A stretch of 32,474 nucleotides of DNA, taken from a virus. A model generated the notes under the pieces. That model had not been told where the DNA came from. It saw nothing but the letters and a program-made list of their open reading frames with translations, and searched no databases. Location of the stretch: the IMG/VR virus record IMGVR_UViG_3300037140_000025, positions 1 to 32,474 of that record. One strand, written 5' to 3'. Below, one piece after another: positions 8,289 through 14,936 of this stretch. A program made the translations under genes and the position numbers. Within the stretch, counting starts at the first letter, position 1. The number at the start of each line of letters is the position of its first letter.

Positions 8289-9053
8289 TCAGTTACTTGT
8301 TGTCCGAAAGTATCGACCCACATCACGAATCCAGTGACAGAGATCGCACTCCTCGATCAGTGTACCGTGCAACTCCTGTCGCCAAGGCGTCATCTCATCA
8401 AACCACACTGCGTCATACGAGGGTCCGCGCACTGGTGTCATTCGCTGCGCGTCTCGCATTACGCGCTGCGCACGTTCGTGCATCCACCCACCCAGTGTTT
8501 CAACGTTCGGCTTTGGTGGTTCATCGTACTCAGTCTCGAGTATGTCGGTGATCGCGCTGCGTGCCATCGTCGCAGATCGTGGCTTGCGCGGCACTTTCTT
8601 GCCCACAAACGTGACCGGGTTGTCATCGTGATTGGGAAATACTGCGTCCGGGTCATGCCGCCACGTACCGAGAATGCCTTGCGGTACATCGAGTCCGTGT
8701 GCTATGTCAGCGACCACTCGTTGACGCGCCTCCTCGAACTGTGCGCCCATGCGCTGGCTCGCGATCGCGATAGGTGTCAACAGCGCTGCATAGTGCGTCA
8801 TCTGTCTCGTTAAATCCTCCATGGTTGGAAGCATGGCTTCACGGAATCCGTTGACGATCTCGCGTGCTTCCTCCTCCGTGATCGTTCGACCATTCCACGT
8901 GTACGTGCGTCTGGCCTGTTCATCGAGGTGAAGATACAACCCTTCTGACATGTCGGCATCCTCCTGCATCCATCGTAGTTGTGATCGACAGGACCAAACC
9001 GTAAGCCAAGTGATCAGCACGCCACTCGCCAACATGATCAGCCATCTGTCCAT
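8289..9053 (-). CDS. Membrane-anchored protein of unknown function (254 aa)
   Basis: An N-terminal membrane helix (about residues 4-20) is followed by a charged, largely helical soluble part with REIVNGFREAMLP and RQMTHYAALLTP segments and a CDLCHW pair near the C-terminus. The ATG at 9053 lies 7 nt from a -10 box, so the mRNA is probably leaderless, and no Shine-Dalgarno is visible. Probably N-in or N-out single-span; orientation cannot be decided. It is the first gene of the transcript that continues into the GH16-like and HAD genes. No family recognised. Confidence 0.75.
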   Translation of the reverse strand: MDRWLIMLASGVLITWLTVWSCRSQLRWMQEDADMSEGLYLHLDEQARRTYTWNGRTITEEEAREIVNGFREAMLPTMEDLTRQMTHYAALLTPIAIASQRMGAQFEEARQRVVADIAHGLDVPQGILGTWRHDPDAVFPNHDDNPVTFVGKKVPRKPRSATMARSAITDILETEYDEPPKPNVETLGGWMHERAQRVMRDAQRMTPVRGPSYDAVWFDEMTPWRQELHGTLIEECDLCHWIRDVGRYFRTTSN

Positions 9054-9060
9054 GGCGTCT

Positions 9061-9090
9061 ACTCTAGCGCGGGACTTGTCTATGCGTCAA
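9061..9090 (-). promoter_or_regulatory. Promoter for the 254-aa membrane protein (leaderless)
   Basis: On the minus strand: TTGACG (9085-9090), 18-bp spacer containing GACAAG, then TAGAGT (9061-9066). The -10 box is 7 nt from the ATG at 9053, putting the expected start point on or next to the start codon. Confidence 0.8.
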
Positions 9091-9093
9091 GCA

Positions 9094-9504
9094 CTAGACG
9101 CAACCGTCGCCCTTCCACGGGCCGAATCCGTTGTAGCCGTCTTTCCGATCAACACGTCGCGTGTTTAGCGCGGCGATTGCTTGTTGTCGTGGCGTGGCTT
9201 GCCATACGTGCACATCGACGGAGATATGTGCACGGAACGTGTCGTCTGTGAACTGAAAAATGCCGATGTTCGTAGCGCTGGGGTTATCGTCTTTGAGATT
9301 AGGGACCGCCCAAGTCGAGCGTGACTCGTGCCAAATAATGCACGTCCAAGTAGGCCAGTCACTGCGATCTCCTCGCAGGAGTGGCTCGTACCACGGAGTG
9401 ATCACGTGCGAATGCTTCTGCTGCGCGGCGCTTGCCGTAGTTGCGGGAACTGAGGTGAATAATGCGAATAGTAAAGCGGTCAACAGGAGAGTACGACACT
9501 TCAT
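9094..9504 (-). CDS. Secreted lysozyme-like transglycosylase
   Basis: 136 residues. It has a typical Sec signal peptide: MKCR, a hydrophobic core LLLTALLFALF, and a TTASA cleavage site near residue 26. The mature part has the compact lysozyme-like layout of Rpf/transglycosylase proteins: WTCIIWHESRS with Glu60 as the candidate catalytic acid, a GIFQF segment, QQAIAAL, and a final FGPWKGDGCV. Cys55 and Cys135 probably form a disulfide. GGAG lies 4 nt before the ATG. It would cut peptidoglycan from the outside after export. It follows a two-span membrane protein, suggesting a second lysis or wall-remodelling pair besides the NlpC/P60 module at 29-30 kb. Confidence 0.85.
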   Translation of the reverse strand: MKCRTLLLTALLFALFTSVPATTASAAQQKHSHVITPWYEPLLRGDRSDWPTWTCIIWHESRSTWAVPNLKDDNPSATNIGIFQFTDDTFRAHISVDVHVWQATPRQQAIAALNTRRVDRKDGYNGFGPWKGDGCV

Positions 9505-9552
9505 CAGGCTCCGATGTTTGAGGAATAGGCGTGTTGCGTGTAGCGTCGTCGT

Positions 9553-9927
9553 TCATCGTGCGTGATCACTCTCCCTTCGTCCCATTGCTGCGCCTACGAA
9601 ACTCGGAATCGTCTGGCTTCGTCGATCGGTGTTGATGATGCGGATGTAGCCGGGGTCGGAGTACGTGAACTGCGAGCGAATCACGCGCCTCAGACGCATT
9701 AGGCGCTGGAGTCGTCGTACTCGCGCCATCTCGATCAGTGTGAATCCGATCACGATTGCCATGACAAACACGAGTAGCGATAGCACGTCGCTGTTGTCCT
9801 GTCCCACGCCCTCAAACATGAGCGGCTTGTCCAGTGCATGCGTCCACCACGCTAGCGCGATGGCGATCAGCACGACGAGTATGCGGTAACACCGAGCCTG
9901 TTGAGGTGAGCCAGCGCGACCGATCAT
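9553..9927 (-). CDS. Two-span membrane protein, holin-like
   Basis: About 124 residues from the ATG at 9927; an ATG at 9936 is the alternative. The frame is open further upstream, but that part lies in a terminator-like hairpin. Two hydrophobic helices (RILVVLIAIALAWW and VLSLLVFVMAIVIGFTLI) are separated by a short acidic segment, followed by a very basic stretch (RVRRLQRLMRLRR) and a soluble tail. Two spans plus a basic tail directly upstream of a secreted transglycosylase suggest a holin-like or lysis-helper role, which is inference. A TAGGAT box lies 7 nt before this ATG without a recognisable -35. Confidence 0.65.
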   Translation of the reverse strand: MIGRAGSPQQARCYRILVVLIAIALAWWTHALDKPLMFEGVGQDNSDVLSLLVFVMAIVIGFTLIEMARVRRLQRLMRLRRVIRSQFTYSDPGYIRIINTDRRSQTIPSFVGAAMGRRESDHAR

Positions 9928-9948
9928 GACCGCCATCCTAGCACGCAA

Positions 9949-9975
9949 CAGCCCCGCCACTGAGGGACGGGGCTG
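9949..9975 (-). terminator. GC-rich hairpin, probable terminator
   Basis: Perfect 8-bp stem CAGCCCCG / CGGGGCTG with an 11-nt loop, between the stop of the 155-aa gene (10011) and the next start (9927). There is no long U-run on the minus strand, only TGTTGCG, as is common for terminators of high-GC hosts. Confidence 0.6.
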
Positions 9976-10010
9976 CACGTGTGTGACTTCACCTTTAACA
10001 GTTGTTCAGA

Positions 10011-10478
10011 TCAATAGCGTGTCACCTCCTCAATCATCGCTGCCAACAACGCGGCCTTGCGTGTGTGGCCGATGGTCTTGTGATAGCGCTCGCGCAGTGG
10101 TGCGCAGAGATCAGTGAATGCATCGTCTCCGCGAGCGATTCGCTTGTCGAGCATGATCTGCTCCACTTGTGTGGCCTCGACTCGATCAAGCGTCGTCCAC
10201 TCCTCCAACTCCTGCGGCGTGGTGACTACGAATCGACCGCCATCAGCCGCGCTGCCTTTGTACGTCAACGTCGCGGGGTAAACGCTGCCCTCCTCGTTGA
10301 CTTCAACCGTGTACGTGCCGCCGATGTTGCGCCCGATCAGTTTGTCGTACGCGCGGTCCTCAGCGCCCGTGCCATCCTCCAGCATGAACGCCCACAGGTG
10401 CATCACCTTGTCCTTGTTGCTGCGACGACGACCTTTGTAGATCGCCGTGCGTGTGGTGGTTGCGACGTCGATGCTCAT
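10011..10478 (-). CDS. Phage protein of unknown function (155 aa)
   Basis: Starts at the ATG at 10478 in an ATGA overlap with the 109-aa zinc-site gene, so the longer upstream frame is not used. Starts MSIDVATTTRTAIYKGRRR. Mixed alpha/beta: an N-terminal beta-rich half (GGTYTVEVNEEGSVYPATLTY) and a helical C-terminal half (RVEATQVEQIMLDKRIARG; AALLAAMIEEV). No signal, membrane segment or catalytic motif recognised. Translationally coupled to its upstream neighbour and followed by a hairpin terminator, so it closes the operon driven by the promoter at 10.85 kb. Confidence 0.7.
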   Translation of the reverse strand: MSIDVATTTRTAIYKGRRRSNKDKVMHLWAFMLEDGTGAEDRAYDKLIGRNIGGTYTVEVNEEGSVYPATLTYKGSAADGGRFVVTTPQELEEWTTLDRVEATQVEQIMLDKRIARGDDAFTDLCAPLRERYHKTIGHTRKAALLAAMIEEVTRY

Positions 10479-10804
10479 AGCGCCTGCCCCTTGTCGATGT
10501 GATCGCCACAGATGTAGCAGTTCGCGCTGCAGACGAGTCGCACCGGGATGCACTCGCCAATGGGCCGATCAAACTCGTCGCGGTTGTTGTCGTATGCGCA
10601 ATCCTCGCAGACGATGCGTGCCGACCAGCGCTCGACTCCGTTGTGCTTCCACCGGAATATGAACGCGTCGGCCTCGTCAGCGTACGCAATTGGCATTTGC
10701 ACGAACACCAGATTCTTGTTGGTGTGCCAGTCCTTGACCTGTGGCCACGCGATCTCGAAGTTCGCGGGGTCGGCGGTCAGCCAGTCAATCATTGAATCAC
10801 TCAT
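10475..10804 (-). CDS. Cysteine-rich, probably zinc-binding protein (109 aa)
   Basis: The ATG at 10804 has a strong AAGGAGG six bases upstream, in a leader almost identical to that of the 100-aa gene at 25.6 kb. The C-terminal half carries two cysteine pairs in a knuckle-like arrangement (CEDCAYDNN, then CSANCYICGDH), consistent with zinc binding. The N-terminal half has several Trp and aromatic residues (MIDWL, WPQVKDWHTNKN). Role unknown. First gene of a two-gene operon with its own promoter at 10848-10877. Confidence 0.75.
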   Translation of the reverse strand: MSDSMIDWLTADPANFEIAWPQVKDWHTNKNLVFVQMPIAYADEADAFIFRWKHNGVERWSARIVCEDCAYDNNRDEFDRPIGECIPVRLVCSANCYICGDHIDKGQAL

Positions 10805-10847
10805 TACTGCCTCCTTGGGCCGACCACACTTTGTGGCCGACCCGCCC

Positions 10848-10877
10848 AGTTTAGCAGATCACTTGTCCCGGCGTCAA
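10848..10877 (-). promoter_or_regulatory. Promoter for the 10.8-10.0 kb operon
   Basis: Minus strand: TTGACG (10872-10877), 18-bp spacer with CCGGGACAAG, TAAACT (10848-10853). Closely matches the promoter at 25647-25676 in boxes, spacer and in the leader running to AAGGAGG. Confidence 0.85.
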
Positions 10878-10885
10878 ATATGCCC

Positions 10886-11104
10886 TCAGAAGCCCCGTCG
10901 CGCTTGAACCTCGAGGCTTGGGCGATGGTGCGTGACCAGTCGCTTGAACGTCCACGTGCGGCCCTTCGCGTAGGCTATTCGTCGCTGCAGTTGCTGCTTC
11001 TGCAGGCGCGTGATCACCTTCGGCTTGACCGGCTTACGCGTTGCCGCCTTGCCCACCAGATCGGTGCCGCGCACGTCCCGTGCCCTAGTTGCGTCCTTGC
11101 TCAT
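10886..11104 (-). CDS. Small basic protein (72 aa)
   Basis: Starts at the ATG at 11104 after AGAGG, one base beyond the stop of the upstream gene. Strongly basic (many Arg/Lys; RLQKQQLQRRIAYAKGR), helical in the middle, without cysteines or membrane segments. The charge suggests nucleic-acid binding, but no family is recognised. Last gene before the promoter at 10.85 kb. Confidence 0.6.
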   Translation of the reverse strand: MSKDATRARDVRGTDLVGKAATRKPVKPKVITRLQKQQLQRRIAYAKGRTWTFKRLVTHHRPSLEVQARRGF

Positions 11105-11105
11105 G

Positions 11106-11399
11106 TCACCTCTTCTGATCGATGATGCGATAAGTGACGCGTGGTGAGTGTGCCTCGATCAGCACGCCCAGCCCTGCTGCTTGCGCCTTGTTGTCGAATC
11201 CAGTCACTTGCAACGTGACGCCACGCGCAAAACCTCGACCGTCATCGAAGCCCAGCGCCGACTTGACCGTGGCGTCGATGTGGCGCGTGCGTTGTCGCTC
11301 GCGTTGCGTGTCGGAGATCGACTGCCCACACGCCACGATGATCACTGCCGCAACCGCGATAGCGACCACAACGCCCGTCCACTCAAGTACGTGTATCAC
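11106..11399 (-). CDS. Single-span membrane protein (97 aa)
   Basis: GTG start at 11399 in a GTGA overlap with the papain-like gene. An N-terminal membrane helix (WTGVVVAIAVAAVIIVAC) ends in a Cys near residue 23. I do not see a convincing lipobox or a basic N-terminus, so membrane anchoring rather than lipoprotein processing is likelier. A soluble alpha/beta part follows (GVTLQVTGFDNKAQAAGLGV, VTYRIIDQKR). Function unknown; coupling to the papain-like gene suggests a related site of action. Confidence 0.6.
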   Translation of the reverse strand: MIHVLEWTGVVVAIAVAAVIIVACGQSISDTQRERQRTRHIDATVKSALGFDDGRGFARGVTLQVTGFDNKAQAAGLGVLIEAHSPRVTYRIIDQKR

Positions 11400-12259
11400 G
11401 CGATCGCCGCCGTCACGTCTACCTGCAACTGTGCGATCTTGAAGCCGTCGAAGACCTTCTGCGTCATCAACTCTGGCGTGATCAGTGCCTGCATTTGCTG
11501 CGCGTACGCGTCCATCCACTCCTGCGTTATCCACACGACGACAGCCCACGTGACAACCGCCCACAGCGTGGTTTCTCCACCGAGGTTATTCAGTCCCGGC
11601 TTGTAGCCGACCACGCACATCTGGTGGCCTCCTGCGATTGCGTTGTCAAGCGTCTGATCGACGTCCCACACAACACCACGATTGAACTGCGTCTCTGCAC
11701 TCTTCGGCAGGTTGACGCTGACGCCGACTGCTCCTGTGTATTCGACGAACTGCATCACCTCAGTCGCATTGCGGAAGTTGACGCGCCCCATCGCACCCAG
11801 CGTGCCGCCGAACATTCGTGTGGTCATCCAGTTCTTCAACACCACGAGCGGGTTCGCACCCTGATCTTGTCCGTTGCTGTATGTCTTGCAGTAGGCCTTG
11901 TACGCTGCGATCACTGTTGCGTCTTTAAGTGAATACGCCTTACCAATCCACGCCGCCACTGCCTTTTGCGCGTGACCACAGAATGCGAACACGCAGTCAC
12001 CAAGATCAGCGTTACCCATCATGCCCCACAGCCCAACCTTGGGCACGGCCACGAACGTCGATGGCGCGGGCAATGCTTGTGCGAGATACGCGCTGATCAG
12101 CGGCATTCGTCCAGCCAACTCCTGTGGCAATACGAGTCCGTACTTGTGCACGCGAGATCGCCACGCCACGCTCTTGTTGCGATGCGACTGTCGCGCTTCG
12201 TCAAAATGCTCGATGAGTCGAACGACCCAGTTCATGTACTTCGCTAGCCATGCGATCAC
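11396..12259 (-). CDS. Papain-like cysteine peptidase-fold protein
   Basis: 287 residues. I choose the GTG at 12259 because AAAGGAG lies 5 nt upstream; the frame is open to a TTG at 12274 but that lacks a ribosome site. Cys89 sits in NADLGDCVFAFCGHA, a typical nucleophile-helix start, and His212 in AGGHQMCVVGYK, the usual His strand; a Trp-rich strand (LWAVVTWAVVVW) follows. This Cys-then-His order with a GGH motif fits papain-like (C1/C39-type) folds. Similar proteins occur in phages without known substrates. A virion or injection role, or an inactive fold, cannot be excluded. Confidence 0.6.
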   Translation of the reverse strand: MIAWLAKYMNWVVRLIEHFDEARQSHRNKSVAWRSRVHKYGLVLPQELAGRMPLISAYLAQALPAPSTFVAVPKVGLWGMMGNADLGDCVFAFCGHAQKAVAAWIGKAYSLKDATVIAAYKAYCKTYSNGQDQGANPLVVLKNWMTTRMFGGTLGAMGRVNFRNATEVMQFVEYTGAVGVSVNLPKSAETQFNRGVVWDVDQTLDNAIAGGHQMCVVGYKPGLNNLGGETTLWAVVTWAVVVWITQEWMDAYAQQMQALITPELMTQKVFDGFKIAQLQVDVTAAIA

Positions 12260-12270
12260 GGCTGCTCCTT

Positions 12271-12891
12271 TCAATGCGCCGCTTGTCGGCGCAAGACTTT
12301 GGCCGCGATAACGCGACCCTCGATGATCTGCTCACTGCTGAGCCCCAATGCCTTGTCACCCAGCACCGCAAGGATAGCAGAGACTATTTGACCAGCCTGC
12401 GACTCCAGCAGATCGAGTTGACGCTGCTCGATACCAGCATCCAACGCGAGTTTGCAGAGTTTCGCGTGGTTGATTCGCTCGGCACTCCACGCCTGATAGA
12501 GCGGCGACATGCCTGCGCCGATGCCATAGTTCGACAACTGCGCGTCACTCTCCTTTTCGACTGCTGCGCCCAACGCCTCTGCGATCTGGCCGCTCCACGC
12601 CACCTCCCGCATGAGTCCCTGTGCAGGTGTCTCGTGATTGTCCGGGTCGTACGCTGTGATGAACTCGGCCATCTTGCCGATCTCGATCAGCGCTAGTCGC
12701 TTCGTGGCAGTCTTGTCCGTGTTGAGCGACAAGCCGCCGTGTGATCTGCAAACCCACTGGCCGCGCATCGGGTTGATACCGCACGCCTGACCTCGACGAT
12801 TGTGGGCTCGGCACTTCTCGTGCTGCTTGCCAAAGAACGCACAGCCCTTGGTGTTGCATACTGGTTTGATAGTGGATATTTTATTGCCCAT
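12271..12891 (-). CDS. HGG-motif zinc-binding protein, terminase-small-subunit-like
   Basis: 206 residues. The N-terminal ~60 residues form a Cys/His-rich module: CNTKGCAFFGKQHEKC, then a CRAHNRRGQACG segment and WVCRSHGGLS. This Cx(n)C...VCRxHGG pattern occurs in many phage and bacterial proteins, some annotated as small terminase or HGG-motif proteins, and probably binds zinc. The rest is alpha-helical (ALIEIGKMAEFITAY, QIAEALGAAVEKES, RQLDLLESQAGQIVSAILA), as expected for an oligomeric DNA-binding small terminase. No large terminase is next to it, so packaging is only one option. Confidence 0.6.
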   Translation of the reverse strand: MGNKISTIKPVCNTKGCAFFGKQHEKCRAHNRRGQACGINPMRGQWVCRSHGGLSLNTDKTATKRLALIEIGKMAEFITAYDPDNHETPAQGLMREVAWSGQIAEALGAAVEKESDAQLSNYGIGAGMSPLYQAWSAERINHAKLCKLALDAGIEQRQLDLLESQAGQIVSAILAVLGDKALGLSSEQIIEGRVIAAKVLRRQAAH

Positions 12892-12915
12892 GGGGTCGGG
12901 TACTTTCCGATCTTG

Positions 12916-13359
12916 TCACAGAGTCAGCCCTGACTTGGCGACACTGGTAAGAGACAGAGAATCCAAAAGAGCGTCAGAAAGTTCATTCATCCCGTCAACG
13001 AATGCGAAGTGTTGCTTCCCCATGTAGGAGGATGATTGAGCGAGTTTCAAAATCACCGCGTCAATCCCCTCGCGTGTCAGCGGTTGTGCTGCCCGAAGTG
13101 CTGAGAGTTCCTCCTCGTATCGCGCCCTGATTCCTTGCCGTGACGCGTCAACGCTTCCGTCGAGAGCGTTGGCGACGAGCCACAATTCGTCAGCGAGCGA
13201 CAGCCCGGAGTCGCGTGAGTCGTTGGGCATTCCGTCAGGGTTGCCGAGGTCGTGAATGGTCAACGGCACGTCACCGTGAAGTCGAAGGTCGGCGCAGATG
13301 TTACGAAGCCACTTCGCGTTCTCCTCATTCGACGCTTTCAATTCTTCAAGTTCGCTCAT
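12916..13359 (-). CDS. Helical phage protein of unknown function (147 aa)
   Basis: Starts at the ATG at 13359 behind a GGAGGAGGGG site and in an ATGA overlap with the 59-aa gene. Acidic and largely helical: MSELEELKASNEENAKWLRN at the start, LADELWLVANAL in the middle, FVDGMNELSDALLDSLSL near the end. No cysteines, membrane segments or catalytic motifs. Part of a run of small accessory genes between dUTPase and the HGG-motif gene. Confidence 0.65.
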   Translation of the reverse strand: MSELEELKASNEENAKWLRNICADLRLHGDVPLTIHDLGNPDGMPNDSRDSGLSLADELWLVANALDGSVDASRQGIRARYEEELSALRAAQPLTREGIDAVILKLAQSSSYMGKQHFAFVDGMNELSDALLDSLSLTSVAKSGLTL

Positions 13360-13535
13360 TGCCCCTCCTCCGCTGCCCCCGAAAGGCCAGTAACAGCGCC
13401 TTCTGGCCCACGACAGCCGACATCGCATACGTCAGGCTGAGGACACGTTCCGTGATACGTGCTCGGTGCAACGGGAGGCGCGGAAACGTCGAGAATCGCA
13501 ATTACTGGTAGAGAGGGGGCGGCGCGTTCGTTCAT
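13356..13535 (-). CDS. Small proline-rich protein (59 aa)
   Basis: ATG at 13535 overlaps the stop of the 66-aa gene (ATGA), and its own stop overlaps the next ATG, so it fits the tiled operon exactly. Starts MNERAAPSLPVIAILDVSAP and contains several Pro and Gly and three Cys (TYHGTCPQPDVCDVGC), which might bind metal. No recognised family. The position and double coupling are the main evidence. Confidence 0.5.
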   Translation of the reverse strand: MNERAAPSLPVIAILDVSAPPVAPSTYHGTCPQPDVCDVGCRGPEGAVTGLSGAAEEGQ

Positions 13536-13732
13536 TTCTTGGCCTTTGGCTTGCGCGGTGGCTTTGGCGTCACGCGCTCCTCGTTTGTCCACGTCAGGTT
13601 GTTGCTGCCCGTGAAGCACGCGTGATCGCGCACGTGACCCACGGCCATGAAGCACCGTCGATCAGGCATGCCGTCGCGTTTGAGCAATGCAGGACACTGT
13701 ATGGGCTTAACGCCCGGTTGAACCGAAACCAT
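13532..13732 (-). CDS. Small Cys/His protein (66 aa)
   Basis: ATG at 13732 with GAAGAGG 5 nt upstream; it overlaps the dUTPase 3' end by 26 nt. Two Cys (IQCPALLKR and RRCFMAVGH) and a GHVRDHACF segment form a compact C/H cluster seen in small zinc-binding phage proteins. The tail is very basic and Pro-rich (PKPPRKPKAKK), so nucleic-acid binding is possible. Function unknown. Confidence 0.6.
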   Translation of the reverse strand: MVSVQPGVKPIQCPALLKRDGMPDRRCFMAVGHVRDHACFTGSNNLTWTNEERVTPKPPRKPKAKK

Positions 13733-14174
13733 TCGCACCTCTTCCGTTGGTTGGCTGTGTGATGGAGTCTACTCGCTCGACTGGCATGTGGTCAAGTACG
13801 CTCTGCATCAGCACGAGTTGGCCCAGTCTCGTGCCCTTTGGAATGACGAACGCTTGACGTGATCGATCAACCAGTCGATAGCCGAAATACAGCGGCCCGG
13901 TGTAGTTCTCGTCGATCACACTCGTTCTGATCTCGAGCCCCCACTTCTCACGCGTGCTACTCCTCGTGTGAATGAAGCCCCAGTAACCGTGTGGGAAACG
14001 CATCGCTTTCACGCTGGTCATGATGCGTCCCACCGCGTCTTCAATCCACGTGCCCACGCTCACGTCACCCGCCGTGTACAAGTCAAGCCCCGCATCGCCC
14101 CAGTGCGCTTGCCGTGGCAAGAGATCGCTGCACCCTTCGTGCAGTTCGAACTTGATGGCGTTGAGCGTGGTCAT
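13707..14174 (-). CDS. dut: dUTP diphosphatase (dUTPase)
   Basis: 155 residues from the ATG at 14174 (ATGA overlap). All five trimeric dUTPase motifs are in order: I, GDAGLDLY (~25-32); II, HTRSS (~69-73); III, VIDENYTGPL (~85-94) with the catalytic Asp; IV, RLGQLVLM (~116-123); V, the glycine-rich GRGANGFGSTG at the C-terminus. It hydrolyses dUTP to dUMP and pyrophosphate, keeping uracil out of DNA and feeding dTMP synthesis. Clustered with PurZ and the MazG-like enzyme, it is part of the phage nucleotide-pool module. Confidence 0.95.
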   Translation of the reverse strand: MTTLNAIKFELHEGCSDLLPRQAHWGDAGLDLYTAGDVSVGTWIEDAVGRIMTSVKAMRFPHGYWGFIHTRSSTREKWGLEIRTSVIDENYTGPLYFGYRLVDRSRQAFVIPKGTRLGQLVLMQSVLDHMPVERVDSITQPTNGRGANGFGSTGR

Positions 14175-14503
14175 TTGACCAACATCCTTCGGTCGTCCGG
14201 GTGCGGCGTCAAATCCACGTAGTCGATGACGATGCATCGCTCGTTGCAACGCACGCGCCGCATTGAGTCGAGTCCTTTTTCGTGTGCGTGAATCTTCGCG
14301 CTCTTGCCCGTGTTGCGCACGTGACCAATGGCCGACCGCTCCAAATCGCTGCGTGCGCCCTCCTCTCGCACGTAGACGTGACACGTTATGAGGTTCAACC
14401 CCAACGCCTCGCGCATCTCTTGCGGAGCGACTAACGCTTGACCCCGACACCTCACGCACGTCATGTACTCGCCGCCGTGTCCACACATCATTTCATCTAC
14501 CAT
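14171..14503 (-). CDS. Zinc-ribbon-like protein of unknown function (110 aa)
   Basis: ATG at 14503 with AAGGAGG eight bases upstream; overlaps the MazG-like gene by 11 nt. N-terminal CGHGGEYMTCVRCRG gives a compact Cys/His metal site. A helical region with MREALGLNL follows, then a basic middle part and VRCNERCIVIDYVDLTPHP near the end, a second Cys pair before a predicted strand. No enzyme motif recognised. Located between the MazG-like enzyme and dUTPase and coupled to both. Confidence 0.65.
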   Translation of the reverse strand: MVDEMMCGHGGEYMTCVRCRGQALVAPQEMREALGLNLITCHVYVREEGARSDLERSAIGHVRNTGKSAKIHAHEKGLDSMRRVRCNERCIVIDYVDLTPHPDDRRMLVK

Positions 14504-14936
14504 TTGGCCAACCTCCTTTTTCTCGGGCACGAATGCCCATCGCTGCATACACATGCAGATCAAACCACGAGTCGTCGCTCGGGCGAACACCAGCCTTGTA
14601 CGCGCCAAAGATGCGCGTGATCTTGGTCAGCACATACGTCGCTATCGCTAGTTCGTCAGCGTTGACGCCTTGCTCGATTAGGTTGCTGATCGTCTGCGTC
14701 GGCAACAAAGCCAGCAACACGTCGCCCATCATGAGCAGATTGTCACCGCCGTACGACGCGCTTTTGGCGATGGTCTGTTCGATCTCCCTCTCGGCTTGCA
14801 CGCGCCACCACGCCTCCAATTCCGTGTTCTCTTTGGCTGCACGCTCACACCACGGACACGTAAATGACACGTAGTTCGGGTCTATGGCGTGTGAGTCGTA
14901 CTCACCATGCAGGAAACAAATAGCGTCCCCTTTCAT
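14493..14936 (-). CDS. mazZ: MazG-like nucleotide pyrophosphohydrolase, probable MazZ
   Basis: 147 residues; ATG overlaps the purZ stop (ATGA). Residues ~45-135 fit the all-alpha NTP pyrophosphohydrolase pattern: Glu-rich helix (AEREIEQTIAKSASYG), a middle helix pair, KITRIFGAYK, and then DDSWFDLHVYAAM, with Asp121, Asp122 and Asp126 as metal ligands. MazZ enzymes of Z-genome phages hydrolyse dGTP (and GTP) to the monophosphate, supplying dGMP to PurZ, which is encoded directly upstream. Odd: an N-terminal Cys/His module (CFLHGEYDSH and CPWC) precedes the enzyme domain. The assignment rests on motif pattern and neighbourhood; a general MazG-like house-cleaning enzyme is the alternative. Confidence 0.65.
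   Translation of the reverse strand: MKGDAICFLHGEYDSHAIDPNYVSFTCPWCERAAKENTELEAWWRVQAEREIEQTIAKSASYGGDNLLMMGDVLLALLPTQTISNLIEQGVNADELAIATYVLTKITRIFGAYKAGVRPSDDSWFDLHVYAAMGIRAREKGGWPNGR

Noticed and set aside
9359-9556. 65-aa minus-strand frame with an ATGA overlap at 9553-9556
   Set aside because: It overlaps the well-supported transglycosylase signal peptide by ~146 nt in another frame and has no recognisable features; a nested lysis accessory cannot be fully excluded.
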